Assembly (NCBI RefSeq): GCF_910592395.1
Contig: NC_088313.1
Coordinates: 6,266,501-6,330,500, forward strand
Source: Lineus longissimus
Taxonomy: Eukaryota; Nemertea; Pilidiophora; Heteronemertea; Lineidae
Length of the DNA stretch: 64,000 nt
Direction of reading: 5' to 3'
Part shown: positions 9,615 to 19,580 of the stretch, one piece after another
How the letters are laid out: each line of letters starts with the position of its first letter
Numbering within the stretch: the stretch's first letter is position 1
The notes under the pieces: model-generated
The model's input: only the letters and a program-made list of their open reading frames with translations
Told to the model about the DNA's origin: nothing
Databases searched by the model: none
Made by a program: the position numbers and the translations under genes

Positions 9615-11135
9615 TTAGGAGAAGTGGAACAGTTCGTCCCCGTTTCCCAACAATTTCAATCCGCTCTAAACTCTTGTTTCTTCTTCAATGGCGAGAGTGT
9701 TTCAGTCACATCTTCCTGCTGGCCAGAGTGCTTTTGTCTGTAGTCAGAAATCTTAATCTTTGACACCTCTCCCTGCCGCCTTCTGTTAAACAACATCACT
9801 AAGGTAAGAGTACTTTCATTCAGTCTGCACCAGGAATCTATGTCGTTTTCCTTTTCACATTTTTCGAAAGCAGTATTGCCAGTTGTCCTAAGGTGTTCTG
9901 TCAAACGCATTACATCACTTGTGATAGGGATTAACTTCACCTTATTTCATTTCTTCTCATCCAATGCTCGCAGGGCATGGGTTGATACTTGAGCTGTTGG
10001 TTTTTATGAACTATGTGAAATGGAGTGGACAGAGCGATTCAGCAAACCTTCATCTCCCGTCTGAAGAGCTTTGCCCATTTTTTCACCGAATGTCCAATTT
10101 TAACTGCCAATGACGGTGTTGTTACCTGGTTAGTTGCATCACAAAATCCAGATACCTTTCTAGCAGACAGCACTACATCCTTGAATCGTGCGGGGTAAAG
10201 GAAATCGGTCAGTGCAGCATGATGGAGAACAGAAACTTCCCTTAAACTGAACAGAAGTCTGCCCATCTCTCTCAATGTGTTTCTAATGTAACTTTACTGT
10301 TCTTTGTCATGCCAAAGTTTCATAAAAAGCTTTTCCCCAAGTTTGACTATAAGTGAACCACTTTTAACAATTCTTGAAATGCCATCTGAGCTGAGTTGCA
10401 TCAAAACTCTGTTTAGACCCTCAATGATCCCTGGTGCCACTGGTAGAAGTAACCTTCCACTTTCAACCATTCGCCGCGGTCCCTTCTTTTCAGGTGTCAA
10501 CGGACACCTTCTTCCATGCCTCCATAATTCTGTTTTTACATAGTAGCCATAACAGAATTCGCATGGAACATAATCTTTGGGCGAACTTTTCTCCGATGGC
10601 CTATAAGCCACAATCAAATTCCCCACTATTTTTTGTTAGAACTTCTGAATTTCGTAGGTGATTGCCCAAATTGCGAATTTTATTTAACATCTGTTGTTGT
10701 GTCTTGGGGTCAGTTGTAGCCATCAAGTTCAATACTTCGGATTGATCTTGGTGCATCATTTTCAAATGCCTTGGTAATTTGCTCAGAGGGTTCTGGCAGT
10801 ACAGGCAGTAAAACCTCTTGTTATAGCTCCTCTGCCCGGACCCACTAGATGTCATAACAGTTACAGCAGTTACAGATTCTTTTGCAGCTGTTTTTTCTCG
10901 TTTTCCTGATGTATTCTCCCCTGCAGGGCCACAGTTTTCTACACCATCATCAGCGACCTTCTTTTCTGTTCGGAGAAGAGCAGGCAATTCTGCATAAAAG
11001 GGTATAGATTCCGAAAAGGTAGACTCGGAGTCTGACTCTGAAACTTGTTCATCTGTTGGTTTATATTCGTCCCCAGACTCATCAAGAAATGACGAGGAAG
11101 ACGAAGACAACCTTCTTTGACGTACGAATGGTTCT
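9615..11135 (-). pseudogene. C2H2-finger and recombinase-like protein (decayed, truncated)
   Basis: A coding-like stretch on the minus strand starts after a strong acceptor (pyrimidine tract then TTCCAG near 11136). Order: an acidic Ser-rich segment, a C2H2 finger (CLYC...HLKMMH, about 10745-10800), a second CEFC...H-x4-C finger (about 10490-10560), helical segments, and a KRGRTVPLLL segment that ends at the border with B2. The finger arrangement and the helical part resemble a widely multiplied family of predicted fish and marine invertebrate proteins that I believe end in a tyrosine-recombinase-like domain; that ending is absent here. Breaks: frameshift near 10620 at a T run, in-frame stop at 10294, frameshift between 9990 and 10039, an in-frame stop near 9940 and a shift near 9660. 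Confidence 0.6.
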
Positions 11136-11559
11136 GGAAAAAAGGAAGGGATCAACCATAAATTCAATTCAATGACTTTGATAATCTGATAATGAGATAA
11201 ACATAATAGTGTAGGGCACAGCAGAAGACATGTTTCTTTCAAGTTTTAAGTTAAAGAAACTGTGTCAGATAAACAATGCTAAATCAAGGTGCAATATAGA
11301 AGTAATCTGACTTTTCTTCTGTTGAAAATTTGTCTCGTACTAATGTAAAGTTTCAGAATATCACTGACCCTGCTAAAAACATACAACACATGTACATCTA
11401 CAGGCCAAAAGTTTGCCTCGGATCAAAAAGAAAATCAAACAAAAACACGTGTTGTTGCTGTTTGATCTAGAGAGCTGAAATTTGGTGTGATGATGTATCC
11501 AAGCATCCTCTATGAATACATCAAATTTCGGCCAAAGCCAACTCCAAATGTGGCCACCC
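11136..11559. other. Non-coding, upstream of the finger pseudogene
   Basis: Nothing recognised apart from the acceptor-like tract at its left side. It may be intron of the pseudogene. Confidence 0.35.
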
Positions 11560-11639
11560 CAGTCTCAAGACCTTTCTCAAATAGATCTGACGTGGGTTGA
11601 AGAACTTGATAGACAGGTCCATAGCCGTTCGTCCAATAA

Positions 11640-12392
11640 TTAATAAAACCTAGTTTTCTTGAAAAGAACCTGGTTTTCTTCTTAAAAAACCTGGTTTCAT
11701 GGAAGAAAACCATGTTTTTTTCAATGAAACTAAGTTTTTAAAGAAGAAAACATGGTTTTCTTCCCGAAAAGTGTGTTTTCAACAAGAAAACTAGGTTTAC
11801 TTCCATAAAACTAGTTTTTTTTAAAATAACTTATTCTTTTTAGATAAAGTGTAGGTTCCATGATTTCTCTTCAAATCCAAGTTTCGAAAAAAGAAAAAAC
11901 AATGTTTTCATCCAGCCATTTGACTAATAATTAAAACTACCTAGTTTTTTTCATAAAAACCTAGTTTTCTTCCAAAAAACCTAGTTTCTTTAAAGAAAGC
12001 ATGGTTTTTTTCCATGAAACTTGGTTTTTTAAGAAGAAAACCTAGTTTCGAAAGAAGAAAACCTGGTTTCGAAACAACCTAGTCTTTTTACCTCAGCACT
12101 CGCGTGGCTCCTTTGGGACGAGATTGCTAACCCGGGCAAGCAAAGTCCACCCTCTCCCCTGCCATGCTTGGGCCAGTCCGGGACGAGGTAAAAAGACTAG
12201 GTTTTGAAAATAACCTGGTCTTTTTCATTTAAAACTTAGTTTTGAAAAAGAAATGCATATAACCTTGTTTTATTCCACAAAACATAGTTTTCTTCCATGA
12301 AAATAGGTTTTCTTGGAAGAAGCATAGGTTGATTTTAAAAACCAAGTTATCTTGTTAAAAAAACAGTTTTTTTGAAGAAAACTAGATTTTTT
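11640..12392. repeat. Palindromic AAAACC/GGTTTT repeat field, left part
   Basis: Dense degenerate repeats of a roughly 18-25 bp unit containing AAAACCTGGTTTTCTTC or its variants (CTAG or ATGG in the centre). The core is close to its own reverse complement, so the two strands look alike. The field resumes at 14130-14215 on the far side of a TIR element, which shows that the element was inserted into it. Confidence 0.8.
12076..12203. repeat. 128-bp segment with perfect 19-bp inverted ends
   Basis: AACCTAGTCTTTTTACCTC at 12076-12094 is exactly the reverse complement of 12185-12203. The GC-rich middle (cggactggcccaagc-like text) is unlike the surrounding AT-rich repeat field, so this looks like a small inserted foldback element. 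Confidence 0.75.
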
Positions 12393-14114
12393 GGCTCACC
12401 GTAGGGGAGTCTATGTAATACCGCAGTGTCCGTCGTCCGTCGTCTGTCGTCCGTCGTCCGTCGTCGTATCCTATTTCAAAAACAGTGGCACGTTTCTTAA
12501 CCGCTAGGGCTATGAACTTGAAACTTTGTACACAGCACCCCCTAGGTCAGGTGACCTCTGACACTGAATTTCGGTCCGATCTGATTCTCAACTTGGCCAC
12601 CAGGGGGCCAAATGTCGATATCTAAAAAGTGTGATATCTCGCTTATTAGTGACTTGTTTTCGATGAAACTTGTCTTGTAGCTACTCATAGCAAATATACA
12701 TCTTATATCATACGGGTTTTTAATTTGACCTACTTTTCAAGTTCACAGAGGTCATATGGCGTAAATTGGCCGTTATAGTGTAAACTATGGCACGTTTCTT
12801 AACCACTAAAGCTATGAACTTGAAACTTAGTACATATAACCCCCTATATCACATAGCCTCTGGTGCTGAATTTCAGTTTGATCTGATCCTTAACTTTGCC
12901 ACCAGGGGGCCAAAAGTGGAAATCTAAAAAGTGTGATATCTCGCTTATAAGTGACTTGTTTTCGACAAAATTTTTATGGTAGGTACTCTTAGGAAGAATA
13001 CATCACATATCTTACGGGTTTTCAATTTTACCTACTTTTCAAGGTCACAGAGGTCATATGGCGTAAATTGGCCGTTAGAGTGTAAACTATGGCACGTTTC
13101 TTAACCACTAAAGCTATGAACTTGAAACTTGGTACATATAACCCCCTATATCACATAGCCTCTGGTGCTGAATTTCAGTTTGATCTGATTCTCAACTTTG
13201 CCACCAGGGGGCCAAAAGTGGATATCTAAAAAGTGTGATATCTCGCTTATAAGTGACTTGTTTTCGATAACATTTTTATGGTAGGTACTCTTAGGAAGAA
13301 TACATTACATGTCTTACGGGTTTTCAATTTGACCTACTTTTCAAGGTCACAGAGGTCATATGGCGTAAATTGGCCGTTAGAGTGTAAACTATGGCACGTT
13401 TCTTAACCAGTAAAGCTATGAACTTGAAACTTGGTGCATATAACCCCCTATATCAGATAACCTTTGATGCCGAATTTTGGCCTGATCTGATTCTTTATTC
13501 GGCCACCAGGGGGCCATAATGGAAAAAGAAAGAAGTGCAATATCTTGCTTATTTGAGTGAATTGTTTTCGATAAAATTTTTATGGCAGGGACTTCTAGCA
13601 AGGATACACCACATGTCCTACGATTTTTGGATTTGACCTCCTTTTCTAGGTCACAGAGGTCAAATGGCGTAAATTGGCCATTAGAGTGTAACTATGGCAC
13701 GTTTCTTAACTGCTGAAGCTATGAACTTGAAAGTTGGTACATGTTACCCCCTACATCAGATAATCTCTGACACCGAATTTTGGCCTGATCTGATTCTTGA
13801 TTTGGCCACCAGGGGGTCAAAACTGAAAAAGTAGGACGTGCAATATCTCGCTTATTAATGACTTTTTTTCGATGAATTTTTTATTGCAGGGACTCTTAGC
13901 AATCACACGATATTGATCTTGTTGATGTCATAGACAATTATTGGTTGGATAATAAACTTATATATACTGCCCTGTCTTATTACTTGACATCAATACACAT
14001 CTAAAAAAAGTCTTCATGCCTGATTGTGTTCACCATATTCACCTCTAAACTAATCATGATCCTGCCTACTAAAAGATGTATACGGTGAGCACAATGGCCC
14101 CTGGCCGTTTCATT
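12393..14114 (+). mobile_element. TIR element, type A, with five 302-bp tandem units
   Basis: Starts GGCTCACCGTA and ends TACGGTGAGCACAATGG plus a GGCCCCTGGCC hairpin and TTTCATT tail. After the start comes a (GTCCGTC)n simple repeat, then five tandem units at exactly 302-bp spacing. Each unit has a GGCACGTTTCTTAAC start, the box GGCCACCAGGGGGCC (12595, 12897, 13199, 13501, 13803) and a TGACCT-N8-AGGTCA box. No protein is encoded. It belongs to the same family as the elements at 21666, 46611, 46848 and 53471. It must be moved by a transposase made elsewhere. Confidence 0.8.
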
Positions 14115-14129
14115 TAATCAACTTATGCT

Positions 14130-14215
14130 TCTTGCAAGAAAACCTAGTCTCTTCCATGAAACTAAGTTTTTTAAGAAGAAAACCAGGTTTTTTCAATAAA
14201 ACCTGGTTTTCTTAA
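14130..14215. repeat. Palindromic AAAACC/GGTTTT repeat field, right part
   Basis: Continuation of the field at 11640-12392 beyond the type A element. Confidence 0.7.
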
Positions 14216-14250
14216 TTAATAGACAGACGGCTTGCCATAAACGAGACAGT

Positions 14251-14385
14251 ATTCAACTGGAAGCAGTATTTATTCAGTCCTTAAAATATCCCTCAAAAGC
14301 CGATAGTAGAGCAGTCCATCAATGTTAAAGTCGATCTCATTCTACATTTTGAGGGGTTTTTGCTGCTTCTGGTTGAATACTACCC
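14251..14385. repeat. Inverted repeat, ~20-bp arms, ~95-bp loop
   Basis: GTATTCAACTGGAAGCAGTA near 14252 pairs with the complement of TGCTGCTTCTGGTTGAATAC near 14363 with two mismatches. It lies 315 bp left of the zinc-finger ORF and may be the end of a mobile unit; no partner was found on the other side. Confidence 0.5.
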
Positions 14386-14699
14386 CTGGTCAATTTACCC
14401 TCCGTTAATCCTTAGACTGGTCTGGCATTTTGCACATCTTTTAGTTTTGTAGAATTCTTGGTAAATTCTTACGTGTAATTCAAAATCATTCCCACCCTCC
14501 TCTGAGAGATCGAGAAGAAGAATCGGCAGAATCTAAAGACACTATACAGACATTTACTTACGAAACGGTTACCAAGAAATGAGTGAAAGTAACCCTCGAA
14601 GAAACCTTGGAATTCTAACTGACACGATAAACATCTCCTAATTTTCTAAAAGCCACGTTTTTCCTCACGTTACATCACTCAGCCATGATTTTCCTCCTT
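14386..14699. other. Non-coding, upstream of zinc-finger ORF
   Basis: No gene recognised. It would hold the promoter of the plus-strand ORF that follows; no clear TATA box was seen. Confidence 0.3.
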
Positions 14700-15781
14700 T
14701 CAGTATTGTATTCAACAGACCCCAAAAGCACGAATATCATCTGTGCCACCGCGTCTTTGGGACGGAGAAGTCCAGAGCGGTGCACAAGTTGAGTTGTCGA
14801 GCCGGGTCCTCGATGAAGAGGGAGGACGGTATCGCCATGATAAAGAAGAAGTTATGGAGAAGCGTCGGCTCGACGTATGAGTGTCGAAACTGTGGACGGC
14901 ATTTCGGGAGCTCGATCAAGCTGGTTGACCAACGTACGGTATGTCCCGAGTCAAAAAAGAGGAAGGAACAGATAAAGTGGTCGGTGGGCCGGGACGTAGT
15001 AGCAGGTCAGAGGGACGATCTACCCCACGCGGAAGTTCGAACGTACTGTTCCGTCGGAAAGAGACCATCACGCCACCAAAGATCAGCGCGCCTCGGCTAA
15101 TACCAAAGAAAAGGAACGCGTGCGCCGTGAGGGGAAAGATCAGCGCACAACAGGAGTACCTCAGTCACGGTCAAAGAAAAGGAACGTGTGCGTCGAGAAG
15201 AAACAGACCATCGCACAGCAACTATCAAGGAAAAAGAATGTAGCCCCAAGCACCACAATGACGAAAGAATGAAAGAGCAAGAGCGTTGCCACAACAGGGT
15301 GGTCGGCATGTCGACGGAAGAGAGAGAAAATCCCCCGAAGACCTCGCCCACCAAGGAGCTGCCCGTGAAAGCATCCCGAATGGTCCACAACGACGTACCG
15401 GAGGTTTCGCTCTCCGATTCCCCCATCCGAGTAACCGTATCTTCGCCTACACACTTTATAGAGTCCGACTCCGACGATGATGTCAATATCCTAGAGATTT
15501 TGGGACGCATAAGTGAGAGGGCTGCGGAAACCGTCAGCAAAACCACCACCGAGGGAGACGCCAAGCCGAACGCCAAGCCGTTTACACCAAAGACCAGGAA
15601 GACCAGAACGGTCAAAGGACCATCGGTGCCGCTGCCAAAAGTAAGCGCCAAGAACGGGCCAAAACCACCGTTCGCGGGACTACGCCCGAACATCTTTGAC
15701 AACGTCCTACCTAAGCGATACACGCGCAAGATCACCGAAGAGAAACCTGGCGGTATCAAGAAGATCACAGAGGAGACGTAG
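14700..15781 (+). CDS. Unknown zinc-finger and KE-rich protein (frameshifted)
   Basis: The frame first encodes two Cys/His clusters: H-L-C...VHKLSC and YECRNCGRHFGSS...C, resembling C2H2 or C2HC fingers such as those at the N-terminus of some site-specific retrotransposon proteins. A strongly charged segment follows with two copies of the motif KEKERVRRE. Two frame changes (near 15090 and 15180) are needed to join this to the last open frame, 15188-15781, which is 197 codons long, acidic in the middle (ESDSDDDVN) and Pro/Lys-rich at its end. GC content is clearly higher than in neighbours. Function unknown; DNA binding is inferred from the finger-like clusters only. Confidence 0.45.
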
Positions 15782-16053
15782 GAATACGAAGTCTGCACCA
15801 CCATGCAGTAGGAACCTGTCCCTTATACGTTAGAGTTCTCATGGCGCGCTGCGCAATAACACGTTCCCGTTAGTGATAACGGACGGCCTCACTTCTGAAT
15901 AATTTTTCCATAATCAAATTCAAACTCGAGTACAGTGATGTATTATGTACATAATTTACCGGTACTAAACCACCATTAATTCTTTTTATTTTCGGCACTT
16001 ATACTAATAATCAGGGGGAGGGGGTAAGTACTGCGGTGAATTAAAACTAAAAA
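15782..16053. other. Intergenic between convergent genes
   Basis: A short gap between the plus-strand finger gene and the minus-strand transposase. It contains a near palindrome around ATTATGTACATAAT at 15946. No terminal repeat was identified. Confidence 0.4.
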
Positions 16054-17072
16054 TTACCCTTGCATTGACTGGGTATACATCTCAGCGATATCATTCAATA
16101 TACTGTGAAGGATATTTGTCGGTTGCTCTTTGTTGTGTTCGCCGTACTTGTACCGGTGCATAAACTCGTCCATAATATCATCAATGCGGACATGAAGGAC
16201 TCCCTTCATTGCTTTTATCTTGTGTTTGATTACTCCCCACAGTCCTTCGATGGTGTTCGTACAGATGCCATCTTCAGATTCGAAGGTTTTCGAATGGTTA
16301 ACAGAACCGTGGCGATACCCGAGTTTCTCAAGGTCATAATATGCCCCCCACTGATCGTGTTCAATAAAGATATCTTTGGTGATGTGTTTCTCGATTAGCG
16401 GCTGCAATGTTTCTTTGTTTCTCTTATCAACGCGATATAACACCACATTTCTAGTTCCCCTTTGGACAATGCCGAACATCCAGTATTGTTTTGTCGGGGC
16501 GCCTTTATGATATTTTTGCTCTTTACCAAAGTGGCTCTCGTCTAATTCTGCATGGGCTTCAGACCCCCCCCCCCCCCTTCAAGCATCGTCGTCACCGACT
16601 GTCCGACATTTATGCGGATTGGCTTTTCAGTTAATTTTCTGGTAAATATATCTCTGCAGAACGAATACCAATCGATGACGGTACGTTGTGATACATCTGG
16701 AATTAACCGCAGTGTCTGATATATTTGCAGGTCGATGCCGAAGCAATGAATAATGAGGGACAGCGTTTTCAGTGGTAAATTCCCCTGCGAAAAGAAGGAC
16801 CCATGTCTAACTGATAATTTCTTGCCACATTTATAGTCTTTGCATTTCCATATAATACCGTCACTCAAAGTTTTGTCAGTTATTATTCTCATTGGTTGTT
16901 TACATGTTTCACAATCTAGGGAGGAATGAATCAATTTCAGAGACTGCAGATACTGTACAGTGGTTATGTTGTCACTTAATTTATCGCACAGACGGAAGAT
17001 ATCAATTTCTATGGCAGGTATAGATGCCGACGAGGACTGTCCCGTTGACGTCGATGGAATGTGTTCTGCCAT
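16054..17072 (-). pseudogene. Merlin/IS1595-type (ISXO2-like) DDE transposase, one frameshift
   Basis: The N-terminal part (17072-16542) carries a zinc site C-E-T-C...C-K-D-Y-K-C and helical segments, as in IS1595/Merlin transposases. After the C/G homopolymer at 16565-16577 the frame shifts and continues to 16054. Catalytic residues are visible: D in LDESHFGK, D in IEHDQWGAYYD, and E in NTIEGLWGVIKHKIK. Such enzymes move DNA elements by cut and paste. The length (about 335 codons) fits the family. The homopolymer shift could be a base error. Its start lies 59 bp left of the donor that ends the DUF3987-like frame, on the same strand. Confidence 0.8.
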
Positions 17073-17130
17073 TGGATGTTGTCTTGGCAGAGAAAAGGAA
17101 TCTGCAAAGAAATGAAGAAGAAGGACTTAC

Positions 17131-18265
17131 CTTTATATAGCACCTTGATTGGCCAATGAAATGGTTGAGCAGCACGTGAGCTCGATCCAACATGGAGGCT
17201 TGAATAACGCTCAGGATTGTTTCACAGGGTTTGGGCTCCATTCGACAGGTCATACTATGAATGAGGACGTGTAATGCGAGGGCAAGTTTCAGGACTAATA
17301 TTGATGACTTTGAATCGTAAGCGGTTAACGCCATGTTGAGGTCGAGCTCCCCTGACGCCTTTATCTTGGCCTCATTGTCCCCGGATCTGTCGCTGTATTC
17401 AGCTACTTTGTCATTTTTTATGGATCTGAAGCGTTGCTCCGCTTGATCGGTGAGATTGTACACTTTGGCAGGGTGTTCGTTTGGAACACCTTTACGATGC
17501 AGTTTATAAATGTCATGCATCACGTCAATTAGTGTTGTCATGCCTATTTCTTTGATAAGCACCGAGTTAGCCTCAACCTCCTCATACAGAGCCCTGGTTT
17601 TTCCGGCGCAGAATAGCAAACGGTCAATCAGGCCGTCATTGAGGCGCATTATTTTAACCAATAGGTTGCATACTACTTGGGGCTGACCACTCCCCGCTGT
17701 AGCAATTTTCCCATCGACGGCCACCCGTTTATTAGTACTATATTCGTGCGTGTATCTCTCCCCATTGAAAAAGGACGTAAGCATTTCTCGACAGCCGCTG
17801 AAGTCTTGGGACTTGGGTGAAACCACTTTTTCTAAGTAGGTGCACGTCTCGTCTCCAGCAATCAAGGCGATGCCATCATTTTCATGAAGAAAATGAATGA
17901 GGTCGCTCTTGGTGAAGTCCAAAATAGATAGACTGACTTGTTCATGATCTTCGATGAAATTAATGGGCTGCCTTGACCCTGTGTAAAAGGCATTAGGTTT
18001 TCCCATGCCTTTGCTCCCAACATTGATCAAGTAAAGATTAGGATACAGAGAGGAGTCACTTCGCTCGCGATATAATGTTGAGTTGCCTAGTAGAGTCGAA
18101 ACTGTTGCCAACGCACTGGTGAGCAAAAATTCTGGAGCGGAGTTAATGCTTTTAGCCTTGGCGACAAACCATTCCTGTATTTGATGAGGCAATACTCGTT
18201 CCAATTTTAACTGTTTGATACGCTTTAATATGTGCGAGTTCGGCCTCTTCCGCACTGAGTTCTAG
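17131..18265 (-). CDS. DUF3987-like P-loop ATPase gene exon
   Basis: A long frame (open from 18255 to 17002) begins beside an acceptor (TTGCTTCCAG near 18266) and passes a perfect donor (AAAG|GTAAGT at 17131/17130). It matches the DUF3987 plan: a helical N-terminus with SAPEFLLTSALATVSTLLGN, a Walker-A-like VGSKGMGKPNAF (Pro where Ser/Thr is usual), SILDFTKSDLIHFL, a Walker-B-like IALIAGDE, and the FFNGERYTHEY segment. DUF3987 proteins are primase/helicase-associated ATPases in bacteria and phages; eukaryotic members are little studied. It sits directly upstream of the transposase on the same strand, so the two may belong to one mobile unit. Confidence 0.65.
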
Positions 18266-18479
18266 TCTGGAAGCAATGTCAGTTTAAAAAATCGAAACCT
18301 ACCGCCTACAACGTGCTTACATATACCTCTGTCTTTGATGACTGCATGCCCAATAGTCCGTCTTTCAAAGTGGACCGCCCTTAAACGGCGTGGACGTTTC
18401 CGTCGAAGCACATTATATAACTGACGGAAGTACATTTATACTTAAGTATATTATTCTTGTGATGACGGAATGACCGTGC

Positions 18480-18815
18480 GTGAATAGAATTCTTTTTTTT
18501 TCTTTTGTACATGCGGTGCATTTCGTAAAAAAGAGTTATATAGACTGAAGAGGACAACGCCTTAACATGTTTTCCCGGGTATGTTCGGATGAACATTTTG
18601 TTTCGATGCAAACTTTTGGAATTACAAATGACATGAGAAAAGTCGTTTGTGAATAGAATTCTTTTTTTTTCTTTTGTACATGTGGTGCATTTCGTAAAAA
18701 AGAGTTATATAGACGGAAGAGGACAACGCCTAACATGTGTACCGGGTATGTTCGGATTAACATTTTTTGTTTCGGTGCAAACTTTTGGAATTGCAAATGG
18801 TATGAGAAAAGTACT
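18480..18815. repeat. Tandem duplication, 169-bp unit
   Basis: Two copies (18480-18648 and 18649-18815) begin GTGAATAGAATTC and contain a T-rich tract and CGGGTATGTTCGGAT. They differ by scattered substitutions and small indels. The pair lies upstream of the DUF3987-like exon and could contain its promoter. Confidence 0.8.
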
Positions 18816-19149
18816 TCATGTCATGTGATTGATAAAGGGATATATAATTTACAATTTACAACTATTTTTTTGCACAACTATACTAGTATATATGACAAGT
18901 ACAGACAGTATGGCATAGTACAGTACACAATATGAGTGCGTTACACTTTAACATATACTGAGTTATAAAAATGACATTGACTACTAGACAAGTTATATTA
19001 TCTTTGCTCGTGCTCTTGAAAGGCTGTTTGTCTTTTACCAAAAGCCCTGGAGATGAAAATAGCAGCCATAATCAGTACTGCTCAGCGTTGAAATAAAATC
19101 GAGGTTCGAAAACAGCCGACTAATTTTACATAAACATATATATATACTT
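18816..19149. other. Non-coding spacer
   Basis: AT-rich, nothing recognised. Confidence 0.4.
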
Positions 19150-19580
19150 ATTTATACTCGTCCCTAAGTGAACATGGACATCGTGCGGCAAAGAAATGAA
19201 ACTCGTGATATATAAATTGGCTTCCTAGATTCCATTCGCAATTTTCATTCGTCATATTCCCCATTCTCACTTCCCAATATTGGGAATAGTGATTAATTAC
19301 CTTCCCAGTTCCCATTCTTATTGTTATCCATATCTGTATCCCAGTTCCCAATTCCCCATTCATCTTTGTTAGGCAATTTCTATCGTCATATTCCCAATCC
19401 CCAGTTCTCAATTTGGAGAATATTGATTGATTAACTTCCCAGTTCCCATTCTCATTGTTATCCATTTCTGTATCCCAGTTCCCAATTCCCCATTCATCTT
19501 TGTTAGGCAATTACTATTCGTCATATTCCCAATCCCCAGTTCCCAATTTTGGGGAATATTGATTCAGTTCCTTGCTGGTG
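19150..19580. repeat. Minisatellite, ~132-bp unit, in the last exon of the integrase gene
   Basis: About two and a half copies of a unit with CCCAGTTCCCATTCTCATTG and TTCCCCATTCATCTTTG. Within the unit a shorter GGGAAYTGGG-like motif is repeated. The first copy supplies the final codons and stop codon of the integrase gene on the minus strand. Confidence 0.8.

Noticed and set aside
15097-15804. 235-codon minus-strand ORF opposite the zinc-finger gene
   Set aside because: Antisense shadow of a GC-rich coding region; no domain and Ser/Leu/Val-rich composition typical of a reverse frame.
17101-17135. A 29-bp intron joining the DUF3987-like and transposase frames
   Set aside because: Too short for a normal animal intron, and the joined frame does not match the transposase frame.
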